Positions 8,001 to 14,632 of a stretch of 18,861 nucleotides of DNA are shown here, one piece after another. A model generated the notes under the pieces. The model did no database searches. It was not told where the DNA came from and saw nothing but the letters and a program-made list of their open reading frames with translations. Numbering within the stretch: position 1 is the first letter of the stretch; every line of letters begins with the position of its first letter. Origin of the DNA: DATAAM01 sp036260075 (GTDB lineage Bacteria > Actinomycetota > Acidimicrobiia > Acidimicrobiales > JAHWLA01); the NCBI GenBank assembly GCA_036260075.1, contig DATAAM010000087.1, positions 1 through 18,861 of the forward strand, written 5' to 3'. The position numbers were made by a program, and so were the translations under genes.

Positions 8001-11000
8001 ATCGCCTCGAGCTCGCACCCGGACCAAACAGCCTGGTACACGAACGACGATGTCGCCTTCTCGTGGTCGGCACCGGCGCAGTCGGGCGTGGCCGGTTGGT
8101 CGTACACGTTCAACGGCACCGATCCCGACACCACGTCGGAGGGCACGGCGACCACTCGCACCTACGCCGACATGCCCGACGGCACCTACGTGTTCAAGCT
8201 GCGCGTCCTCGACGGGCTCGGGCGCTGGAGCGGGGTCAGCTCCTACACCGTGAAGGTCGACGCCACCGCGCCGATCGTGTCATCCACCTCGTCGTCCACC
8301 CACCCGGTCGAGGCCAACTGGTACAACAACGCCAACCCGACGGTGTCGTGGTCGGCCACCGACACGGCGCCGGTCAACGGGTACTCCTGGGTGCTCGACC
8401 AGGTGGCGAGCACCGTCCCCGACACCACCTCCGAGGGCACGGCCACCTCGCAGAGCTGGACGGGCAAGGCGGACGGCCTCTGGTGGTTCCACGTGCGGGC
8501 CCGGAACGCCGCGGGCACGTGGGGCGCCACCGTCCATCGCGCCGTGCGGATCGACACGTCGGCGCCGACGGCGCCGCCGGTGACGTCCTCGACCCACCCG
8601 GTCGAGGGCACGTGGTACACGAGCAACAGCCCGACGTTCGCCTTCGCCACCACCGACGACTCGGGCGTCGACGGCTACTCCTACCTGCTGGACCAGAGCG
8701 CCACGACCGTCCCCGACACCACGTCGGAGGGCACGGCCACGACCAAGGGCTACACGGGGCTGGCCGACGGCACGCACTGGTTCCACGTGCGCGCCCGCAA
8801 CGGGCTCGGCATGTGGGGCGCCACCGCCCACTTCAGCGTGCGGATCGACACCGTCAACGGGGCGCCCAGCGTGACGTCGTCGACCCATCCGAGCCCCGGC
8901 ACCTGGTATTCGAGCGGCGCCCCGAGCCTCGCCTGGTCGGGCAGCTACCCGTCGGGCGTGCTCGGCTGGTCGTACGTCCTCGACCAGAGCGCCGGCACCG
9001 TCCCCGACACCACGTCGGAGGGCACGGCCACGACCAAGAGCTACACGGGGCTGGCCGACGGCACGCACTGGTTCCACGTGCGGGCGCAGACGGCTGCCAC
9101 CTGGACGCAGACGGCGCACTTCCAGATCCGTGTCGACGGCACCGCGCCCGCGGCGCCCCCGGTGTCGTCGACGACGCACCCCACGCAGACGACGTGGTAC
9201 ACGAACGCCAACCCCTCGGTCTCGTTCCCCACCTCCGACACGGCGCCGGTCGACGGCTACTCGTGGGTGCTCGACCAGGCCTCCGGCACCGATCCCGACC
9301 TGACGTCGGACACCACCGCGACCACCCTCAACTTCAGCGGGCTGGCCGACGGCGTGCACTGGTTCCACGTGAAGGCTCGCAACGCCTCCGGCCTGTGGAG
9401 CGCGACCACGCACTTCGCCATCCGCATCGACACCACGGCGCCGGCCGCCCCCGGCGTGTCCTCGACCACGCACGCGTCGCAGACGAGCTGGTACGCGAAC
9501 GACGATCCGAGCTTCGCCCTCTCCGCGACCGACGTGTCGGGCGTGGTCGGCTGGTCGTACGTCCTCGACGACGTGGCGACCACCACGCCGGACACGACCT
9601 CGGAGGGAACGGGCACCACCGTCACGTACGCCGACCGTTCCGACGGCGTGCACTGGTTCCACGTGCGGGCCCTGAACGGGGCGGGCCTGTGGAGCGCCAC
9701 GACCCACTACAAGGTGCAGGTCGACGACACCACCCCGTCGGCACCCACGGTGTCGTCGTCCACCCATCCCAGCGAGACGGCCTGGTCGGCACAGCCGAAC
9801 GCGGCCATGAGCTTCCCGGCCGGTGACACGGCGCCGATCGACGGCTACTCGTGGTCGCTCGACCAGTCCCCCTCCACCACGCCCGACACCTCCTCGGAAG
9901 GCCTGTCGAGCTCGGCGACGGTGACACCGGGCGAGGGCACGTACTGGTTCCACGTGCGAGCCCGCAACGCATCCGGCCTCTGGGGAGCGACCCGGCACTA
10001 CGCGCTGAAGACCGACGCGGTGACGGGCGGGGCGACGATCTCGTCCTTCACCCATCCCGACCAGGACGTGTGGTACCCGACCCGCGCCGCCGAGTTCTCG
10101 TGGACGGCGGCCGAGGAGTCGGGCATCGCCGGCTACGCGACCAGCGTGACGCCCGACGGCCCCGGCAACCCGGGCACGACGGTGGGCACGACGTCGGCCT
10201 CCGCGAGCGTCGGCGTGGCCGAGGACCGGGTCTGGTACTTCAACGTGCGCGTGAAGAGCAACACGGGCGTCTGGGGCCCGATCGCCTCCTACCGGGTGAA
10301 GGCGGATGCCACCCAGCCGCCCGTGCCCACCGCGAGCACGTCCACGCACCCCGATCCGAACAAGTGGTACGTCCACAACGACCCGGCGTTCACGTTCTCC
10401 TCGTCCGACGTGTCGGGCATCACCGGCTACTCCTACGCGCTGGACCGTGCCTCCTCGACCGTGCCCGACGACGTGGCCGAGGGCACTGCGACGGCCAAGT
10501 CCTACACGGACGTGGCCGACGGCGAGTGGTGGTTCCACGTCCGGGCCCGCAACGGCGCCGGAACCTGGGGCGCCACCCGCCACGTCAAAGTGCTCGTGGA
10601 CACGACCCCGCCGGGGGCGCCGTACGGCCGGGTGCACCCCGAGTCGACCACAATGGGGAACTTCGTCCGCTTCGACGTGGGCTGGAACGATTCCGCCAGC
10701 CCCGTCCGCGCCGTGGTCTGCAAGACCGACCAGGTCGTGTCCCCGGGCACCTGCGGCGGCCCGGCCTGGGCCACGGGCACGTACTCGCACGACAACCCGT
10801 CGAGCGCCTCGTACGGGACCACGTCGAACGACCTGGGCCAGAACACCTACTACGCCTTCGCCTGCGACCAAGCCGGCCTGTGCTCGCCCTCCGTCGTCGG
10901 CACGTTCACGGTGACGCCCACGGAGTCGACGGGCGGCGGCGGGGGCGGGGTCACAGCGGCGGCCGCCTCGCCCAAGGCGGCGAGCGACTACTTCCCCCAC

Positions 11001-12386
11001 AAGTGGCGCACCGAGCCATTGCAGCGGTGGCGCTTCTCCGTCGACTTCCCGAACCACGACGAGATGTTCCAGAAGCGGGTGATCAGGGGGGCCACGCACT
11101 GGAACGACCTCGACGGCGCCCAGCGCTTCGGCAAGATGGTCCAGTACGAGCCTCGCTACCACCCGATCGAGTGGTGCACACAGCACAGCCACGACGAGGA
11201 CCCGTACGCGGAGATCACGGTCACGACCCGGGAGGCGGACCCCCACCCGCAGCTCGCGCCGTCCGACCACGACTACGACGGCTACGTCCTCCCGTGCGAG
11301 TCCGAGTGGGACGAAGGCCGGTTGCTCAACGCCTTCATGTACCTGCGGGAGCACGGCAACTGGTACACCGGTGACAGCGGCACCGTTCCGTGGGACAAGT
11401 GGGACCTCGAGAGCGCGGCCACCCACGAATGGGGCCACGTGGCGGGCTTCCACGGCCCGTGGGCCAGGGGCCACCTCAACCCCGAGTCGGCCGCATGCAC
11501 GTGGAACACAAGCACGCCGTACCACACGATGTGCCCGGGCGGCCCGAACGGCAGCAACTACGGACGGACGCTCGAGGACCTCGAGATCTGGCAGTACGAA
11601 CGTGCCTACACACGGGGCCACTGGCTGGCCACGTCCGACGGCGGCGTGTTCGCCTTGGGCGGTGCCCCCTTCCACGGCTCGCTCGGAGGCATCAGGCTGA
11701 ACCGGCCGATCGTCGGCATCACAAGCCGGCCGCAGGGCAACGGCTACTGGATGGTGGGCCAGGACGGCGGCGTGTTCGCCTTCAACGCCCCGTTCAAGGG
11801 GTCGCCTCCCGGCCAGGGCCTCAACGAGACCGACATCGTCGACATCGTGGAGACCCCGTCGGGCAACGGCTACTGGATCGCCAGCGCACGAGGCGGCGTG
11901 TTCACCTACGGCGACGCCGGCTTCTTCAACTCGCTCGGCAACGTGAAGCTGAACCAGCCGATCGTCGCCATCGAGCGCACGCGGACGGGCCAGGGCTACT
12001 GGATGCTCGGCGCCGACGGCGGCGTGTTCGCCTTCGGTGACGCGCAGTACCACGGTGGGCTGGGCGGGACACGCACCCGCACATTCGTCGACATCGTCAG
12101 GAGCAAGTCCAGCACCGGCTACTACCTCCTCGACCGGGAGGGCGGCGTGCACGTCTTCGGCGGAGCCAACTGGCAGGGCGACGTCGACGGCCAGGTGCCG
12201 AGCACAGTGTTCGCCGGGATGGGCTCGACCGACGACGGGCTCGGCTACAACCTCGTCGGCTACGAGGTGCACAACGGCCAGTTCTTCGGCCGCATCCGCC
12301 GGCGGGGCACGGCCGGCTACTGGGGCCAACCGGTGGGCGCCATCAGCGGGTCCGTCGTCGGTGTCGCAATGAAAGAATGCTGCTAG
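5016..12386 (+). CDS. Giant secreted multidomain protein: DNRLRE region, 12 Ig-like repeats, HEWGH metalloprotease domain, propeller repeats
   Basis: A predicted 2456-residue exported protein. Residues 1-41 are a signal peptide (Arg-rich start, hydrophobic 15-33, AAA near 40). About 75-305 resembles the N-terminal region that precedes DNRLRE domains in actinobacterial surface and Rhs-type proteins (FYASPIHFKDAAGAWQDIDM). About 313-483 is DNRLRE-like. Two modules with CNGC motifs follow to 698. Twelve Ig-like repeats fill 699-1864, then one more beta module and a six-Gly linker (1973-1978). About 1985-2200 is a zincin-like domain: H2137-E2138-x-x-H2141, G2144, H2146, and a Met-turn-like TMC at 2171-2173. 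Residues 2202-2456 are propeller-like repeats. No anchor is visible at the C-terminus, which ends in two cysteines. The ATG at 5016 is chosen for GGGAGG nine bases upstream and the signal peptide. Likely an adhesin-like or matrix-degrading surface protein; the substrate is unknown. Confidence 0.9.
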   Translation: MGQRRRPARSRSRWGALGITIAMLASLLAAVVGAPSSPAAAEPAPASAPVPHDPPLTNTEAPVTAAPAGAPEAPTVAEVVSMRTESSKTFSTAEPGRHVTRFYASPIHFKDAAGAWQDIDMTLVPLPDGRLRSRANSVSVTLAPTANAAQLARVDFDSEHSVAFGLEGSLPAPVQASGPLATYASALPDVAVELRGFHSGVKEELVLASRLAPSTYVFPLTLRGLTAHLEDGEILYKDEEGTVRGVTPRGWMQDSTPPRPAGQPANPSAGVPSSSEGVAYELVPHGDGQAIRMTLDRAWLDAPERVYPVRVDPTTTFYANTDDTYVATNDTTRNDTFGDLNAGTQTCCTNTIKYRSFIHFDTGWLRGKAVGIGYTRIATYLWGGWSCDSRPTSMYRVTQAWWGGSMATYPGANVWEEVARRNTNPCPNHWEQWDNAGVLDMVHNWNVSQIWADHGVMIMAFDENDNSQWRRFYSANQGGVTPHLVTDWWGTPNTPGNLSPGNGATVGSISMSARHTHSDTESSAQLLFRLFNSNDAWLQESWTGYVCNGCSGSWGPSLNDGSYRWDVAALDGAGRWSGWSGRQSFVLDRPPNIPVHQSPPSGSNQSSPPTLRARYSHPSGNDTNGRITFNVYTSSTASTPSWSQQVTGLCNGCDGSVTVPASLADGDWWWDAQAFEAGSTGSYSSGKSSRWAYRLDRTPPPAPAVSSSSHPDPAVWYASRALQSSWTAPPDATGIAGYSLVVDQVADTVPPAQSSQTTTAYSTTVPTDGQWYLHVRAVDGVGNWGTPAHFGFKVDATTPGEPVITSETHADETRWYTNPDPTFAWSGGDTASGLGGWSYALDAVPDNTSEGTFASKGYLAQADGVHTFRVKRLNNAGTWGAVADFDVRIDATPPPAPTVSSSTHADAATWYANANPSVSWSATDTAPVDGYSWVLDQAAATEPDTTSEGTATSQSWTGKADGLWWFHVKARNAAGTWGATTHRAIRIDAVVENPTIASSSHPDQTAWYTNDDVAFSWSAPAQSGVAGWSYTFNGTDPDTTSEGTATTRTYADMPDGTYVFKLRVLDGLGRWSGVSSYTVKVDATAPIVSSTSSSTHPVEANWYNNANPTVSWSATDTAPVNGYSWVLDQVASTVPDTTSEGTATSQSWTGKADGLWWFHVRARNAAGTWGATVHRAVRIDTSAPTAPPVTSSTHPVEGTWYTSNSPTFAFATTDDSGVDGYSYLLDQSATTVPDTTSEGTATTKGYTGLADGTHWFHVRARNGLGMWGATAHFSVRIDTVNGAPSVTSSTHPSPGTWYSSGAPSLAWSGSYPSGVLGWSYVLDQSAGTVPDTTSEGTATTKSYTGLADGTHWFHVRAQTAATWTQTAHFQIRVDGTAPAAPPVSSTTHPTQTTWYTNANPSVSFPTSDTAPVDGYSWVLDQASGTDPDLTSDTTATTLNFSGLADGVHWFHVKARNASGLWSATTHFAIRIDTTAPAAPGVSSTTHASQTSWYANDDPSFALSATDVSGVVGWSYVLDDVATTTPDTTSEGTGTTVTYADRSDGVHWFHVRALNGAGLWSATTHYKVQVDDTTPSAPTVSSSTHPSETAWSAQPNAAMSFPAGDTAPIDGYSWSLDQSPSTTPDTSSEGLSSSATVTPGEGTYWFHVRARNASGLWGATRHYALKTDAVTGGATISSFTHPDQDVWYPTRAAEFSWTAAEESGIAGYATSVTPDGPGNPGTTVGTTSASASVGVAEDRVWYFNVRVKSNTGVWGPIASYRVKADATQPPVPTASTSTHPDPNKWYVHNDPAFTFSSSDVSGITGYSYALDRASSTVPDDVAEGTATAKSYTDVADGEWWFHVRARNGAGTWGATRHVKVLVDTTPPGAPYGRVHPESTTMGNFVRFDVGWNDSASPVRAVVCKTDQVVSPGTCGGPAWATGTYSHDNPSSASYGTTSNDLGQNTYYAFACDQAGLCSPSVVGTFTVTPTESTGGGGGGVTAAAASPKAASDYFPHKWRTEPLQRWRFSVDFPNHDEMFQKRVIRGATHWNDLDGAQRFGKMVQYEPRYHPIEWCTQHSHDEDPYAEITVTTREADPHPQLAPSDHDYDGYVLPCESEWDEGRLLNAFMYLREHGNWYTGDSGTVPWDKWDLESAATHEWGHVAGFHGPWARGHLNPESAACTWNTSTPYHTMCPGGPNGSNYGRTLEDLEIWQYERAYTRGHWLATSDGGVFALGGAPFHGSLGGIRLNRPIVGITSRPQGNGYWMVGQDGGVFAFNAPFKGSPPGQGLNETDIVDIVETPSGNGYWIASARGGVFTYGDAGFFNSLGNVKLNQPIVAIERTRTGQGYWMLGADGGVFAFGDAQYHGGLGGTRTRTFVDIVRSKSSTGYYLLDREGGVHVFGGANWQGDVDGQVPSTVFAGMGSTDDGLGYNLVGYEVHNGQFFGRIRRRGTAGYWGQPVGAISGSVVGVAMKECC
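8706..8791. repeat. Recent intragenic duplicate tract, copy A
   Basis: 86 nt in Ig-like unit 6, matching 8997-9082 with one mismatch (aagGgc against aagAgc), exactly 291 nt or 97 codons apart. Confidence 0.9.
8997..9082. repeat. Recent intragenic duplicate tract, copy B
   Basis: 86 nt in Ig-like unit 7, partner of 8706-8791. Other similar unit pairs, such as 3 and 5, agree in protein but differ at many synonymous sites, so this tract is younger. Confidence 0.9.
11619..12383 (+). repeat. Propeller-like GYWM..DGGVFAFG repeats, five clear units and a degenerate sixth
   Basis: Residues 2202-2456 hold units of about 42-45 residues with the pattern G-Y-W-[ML]-x-x-x-D-G-G-V-F-[AT]-[FY]-G-x-A-x-[FY]-x-x-[SG]-L-G, then LN-x-P-I-V-x-I and a G-N/Q-GYW return. 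The arrangement suggests a five- or six-bladed beta-propeller. Such repeats are common at the C-termini of secreted proteins in Acidimicrobiia and related actinomycetes; ligands are unknown. Confidence 0.8.
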
Positions 12387-12399
12387 GGGGACGGGGGAG

Positions 12400-13458
12400 A
12401 TGCCCGAAGACCGCGAACACGTACTGCAAGCACCGGAGCGGAAGGGCCCCCGTCGGCGCCCGTTCGTCGTCGCCGGCCTGCTCCTCGTCCTGCTGGGGGC
12501 GGCCGTGTGGTTCGACCGCTCCGACAGCACCCCCGAGCTGGCGCTGGGCGCCGAGTGCCCGGCCGAGCTCGGCGACTGCTCGGGCGTGCCCGACACGACG
12601 GTCCCCGACGTCACCACCACGACGGTCGACCCGTCGGCGGTCGTCACCACGACCAGCATCCCTCCGGGCGAGCTGCTCACAGCCGAGTCGGGGACGCTCC
12701 GCTTGGAGGTGCGCCTGGAACCGGTGTCGCTGGTGACGGCGCAGCTCCTGCGCGTCCACGTGAAGGCGACCGACCGCCCGCGCTCGGTGATCGTGGGCGG
12801 GCACGACTACGGCGACGGCTTCGGCGGGGCCCGGCCCGCCATCCCCATCCTCGAGTGCAAGCCGACACTGCCGACCACCACGGCCCCCGAGCCCGACACG
12901 GTGCGCACATGGACATTCGAGTACTCGTACCGTCAGCCGGGCCGCTACCTCCTCAAGGTCGAGGTGGCCAGCACCTCGTGCCGTGACGTCGACGCCGACG
13001 ACCCTCACTACGCCGACGCGGACGGCGACGGCTACATCGACGAGGACGGCGACACAGGTGGCAGGCGAGCGGTCGTCAAGACGGCCCTCAACGTGGTGCA
13101 AGGCCAGCTCTTGGCCAACGGCCCGCTCCAGCCCGCTGTCGCCCTCGACCGCGTGCCGTCCCACGACGACCCGTCGACCGTGCTGCTCAACATCGGCGCC
13201 AAGGACCTCGACGGCTGGATGCAGAAGGTCGTGCTCGACTGGGGCGACGGCAGCGCGCCGTTCGTGGAGGAGCGGGGGATGGAGCAGTGCATCGATCCGT
13301 TGAAGCGCTGGCCGGGACCGGGCGAGATCGTGGAGCTGGCCTCGCACAAGTACCCAACGTCCACGAGCTACACGGCCACGCTCACCGCCACCTCGGTCGG
13401 CTGCGACGGCAGCGGCGCCCAGACGGTCACGACAACGATCCGCGTCGACGCTCCGTGA
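12400..13458 (+). CDS. Membrane-anchored extracellular protein with two PKD-like domains
   Basis: A predicted 352-residue protein with a short basic cytoplasmic tail (1-20), one membrane helix at about 21-38 and an outer part. A Thr/Pro/Val-rich linker (about 60-90) leads to two PKD-like modules. The first covers about 100-196 (HDYGDG at 135-140, YSYRQPGRYLLKVEV near 175-189) and the second about 232-349 (LDWGDGS at 279-285, HKYPTSTSYTATLTA at 316-330). Between them lies an acidic loop, D206-x-D208-x-D210-G, which may bind calcium. Six extracellular cysteines (C53, C60, C153, C194, C297, C335) may form disulfides. Only 13 nt separate it from the giant secreted protein, and GGGGGAG directly precedes the ATG, so the two are one operon. 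It may hold the giant protein at the cell surface; this is inference. Confidence 0.85.
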   Translation: MPEDREHVLQAPERKGPRRRPFVVAGLLLVLLGAAVWFDRSDSTPELALGAECPAELGDCSGVPDTTVPDVTTTTVDPSAVVTTTSIPPGELLTAESGTLRLEVRLEPVSLVTAQLLRVHVKATDRPRSVIVGGHDYGDGFGGARPAIPILECKPTLPTTTAPEPDTVRTWTFEYSYRQPGRYLLKVEVASTSCRDVDADDPHYADADGDGYIDEDGDTGGRRAVVKTALNVVQGQLLANGPLQPAVALDRVPSHDDPSTVLLNIGAKDLDGWMQKVVLDWGDGSAPFVEERGMEQCIDPLKRWPGPGEIVELASHKYPTSTSYTATLTATSVGCDGSGAQTVTTTIRVDAP

Positions 13459-13460
13459 TG

Positions 13461-13495
13461 GTGCGGCGTGGTGCGCCTACAGCGCCACGCCGTGC
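13461..13495. terminator. Stem-loop at the convergent gene end
   Basis: GGCGTG (13465-13470) pairs with CACGCC (13486-13491). After a two-base bulge, GCGC (13473-13476) pairs with GCGC (13482-13485) around a five-base loop. Outer bases 13461-13464 and 13492-13495 extend the stem with wobble pairs. It lies between the TGA at 13456 and includes the TAG of the opposite gene (13479-13477) in its loop. There is no U-tract, so function as a bidirectional terminator is tentative. Confidence 0.45.
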
Positions 13496-14610
13496 TTCTC
13501 GATGCGCTCCCAGTCGAGCTCGATGCCGAGGCCGGGCTTGTCGGGCATGGTGATGAACCCGTCGGGGTCGACGCGGATGGGCTCGGCCAGCATGGCGTCG
13601 CGCGCCTCGGGCACCCAACCGGGCGCGTCGTAGGGGTACTCGCACCAGCCGCCGTTGGGCACGGCCGCCATCACCTGCATGTTGGCGGCCAGGCCCAGCC
13701 CGTTGGTCCACGTGTGGGGGGCGAAGGCCACATCGTGGGCCTCGGCCATGCCCGCGATCTTGCGCGATGTCAGGATGCCGCCCGAGAACACGACATCGGG
13801 CTGCACGACGTCGAGCCCGCCGGCCACGAGGTGGTCGCGGAAGCCGTGCAGGTCGCTCAGCATCTCGCCGCCTGCGATCGGCGTGGTGGTGGCGGCGCGC
13901 AGGCGCGCGTACCCCGCGTAGTCGTGCTGGTCGAGCGGTTCCTCCAACCACGTCAGGTCGAGCTCCTCGTAGGCCCTCGCCGTCTTCAACGCCCGCTTGA
14001 AGTCCCACCGCACGTCGTCGAACACGTCGACCCGCCAGCCCTGGTTGGCGTCGACCATGATCGCCATCGAGTCGCCCACGGCCTCCCGCACCGCCCGCAC
14101 CACGGCCACGTCCTCCTTGAGGGTGGGGAAGCGACAGCGGAGCTTGATGGCGGTGAACCCCTCCTCGCGGGAGCGGAGGGCGTCCTCGGCCCGTTGCTCG
14201 GGCGAGCGCAGCTCGCCGGTCGACTGGTACGCCCGCAGGCGTGGATGGGCGCCGCCGAGCAGCTTCCACACCGGCAGCCCCGCCGCCTTGCCCACGAGGT
14301 CCCACAGGGCGGGCTCGATGTGCCAGGCGCGGTAGCCCAGGACACGCGTCGACGTGCGCAGGATGCGCAGCACCGCCTCGATGTCGGTGGGCTCGCGCCC
14401 CGCGAGGTACAGCCGCAGGAGGTCGACCACCCCGCGCGCCTCCTCCGCCACCAGCAGCCCCCCGGCGTAGCCCTCCAGCCCGTCGTCGGTGACGAGTCGG
14501 AAGATCGTGCCCGAGCACTGGGTCGACGGGATTCCCGGCGTCCACGACGGCCGGAACTCGGCTGGCAGCGGACAGTGGAACAGCCACGCATCCACCCGCT
14601 CGATTGTCAT
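13477..14610 (-). CDS. Mandelate racemase-subgroup enolase superfamily enzyme
   Basis: A 377-residue enzyme of the enolase superfamily, typical full length. These enzymes abstract the alpha-proton of a carboxylate on a Mg-bound enolate; most members of this subgroup are acid-sugar dehydratases, racemases or cycloisomerases. Metal ligands align as D187 (VDANQGW), E223 (WLEEPL) and E249 (AGGEML). Catalytic bases are the K156-x-R158 motif and the D272/H299 dyad (QPDVVFSGG, FAPHTW), with E324 (WCEY) matching the mandelate racemase E317 position. The second residue of the usual K-x-K is Arg here. The substrate cannot be named. ATG at 14610 has no ribosome site, but TACGCT lies exactly six bases upstream, which fits leaderless translation. 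The gene diverges from the cysteine desulfurase gene and no sugar-related neighbour is present. Confidence 0.92.
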   Translation of the reverse strand: MTIERVDAWLFHCPLPAEFRPSWTPGIPSTQCSGTIFRLVTDDGLEGYAGGLLVAEEARGVVDLLRLYLAGREPTDIEAVLRILRTSTRVLGYRAWHIEPALWDLVGKAAGLPVWKLLGGAHPRLRAYQSTGELRSPEQRAEDALRSREEGFTAIKLRCRFPTLKEDVAVVRAVREAVGDSMAIMVDANQGWRVDVFDDVRWDFKRALKTARAYEELDLTWLEEPLDQHDYAGYARLRAATTTPIAGGEMLSDLHGFRDHLVAGGLDVVQPDVVFSGGILTSRKIAGMAEAHDVAFAPHTWTNGLGLAANMQVMAAVPNGGWCEYPYDAPGWVPEARDAMLAEPIRVDPDGFITMPDKPGLGIELDWERIEKHGVAL

Positions 14611-14616
14611 GGCCGG

Positions 14617-14626
14617 AGCGTACGCT
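14617..14626. promoter_or_regulatory. Palindromic -10 box serving two divergent leaderless genes
   Basis: The palindrome AGCGTACGCT reads TACGCT on both strands. On plus, TACGCT (14621-14626) is followed by six bases and GTG at 14633. On minus, TACGCT (14622-14617) is followed by six bases and ATG at 14610. A TAnnnT box six bases before a start codon with no ribosome site is the usual actinomycete leaderless arrangement. No clear -35 is visible on either side. The two boxes share two bases, so the promoters should exclude each other. Confidence 0.55.
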
Positions 14627-14632
14627 GGTTCC

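Larger units (their letters stand above)
7110..10607 (+). repeat. Twelve tandem Ig-like repeats of about 97 codons
   Basis: Each unit follows the pattern P-x-V-[ST]-S-S-[ST]-H-P near the start, then W-Y, S-x-S-W-[ST], G-[YW]-S-[YW]-x-L-D, PDTTSEGTAT, ADG-x-x-W-F-H-V-[KR]-A-R-N, G-x-W-[GS]-A and a final [RK]-[IV]-D-x-[TA]. Residues 699-1864 of the secreted protein hold twelve such units (about 97.2 residues each). Units 1, 4 and 11 are the most degenerate. The fold is inferred to be Ig/fibronectin-like beta sandwiches acting as a stalk or as carbohydrate-binding modules. Confidence 0.85.

Noticed and set aside
7110..10607. Possible CRISPR-like or satellite DNA because of regular spacing
   Set aside because: The period is 97 codons in frame with diverged units inside one gene. 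There are no short identical repeats with unique spacers.
5016..12386. Polymorphic Rhs toxin
   Set aside because: The N-terminal region is of the type found in Rhs proteins, but there are no YD repeats, no RHS core motif, no C-terminal toxin and no immunity gene downstream.
8280..12680. Minus-strand open frame of 1466 codons
   Set aside because: It lies opposite the repeat-rich secreted-protein gene and its periodic Arg/Val/Gly sequence only mirrors those repeats. No ribosome site or recognisable domain.
13015..13055. EF-hand in the PKD protein (D206-x-D208-x-D210-G)
   Set aside because: Position 12 of the loop is Gly rather than Glu or Asp and no flanking helices are evident. It is noted only as an acidic, possibly calcium-binding loop.
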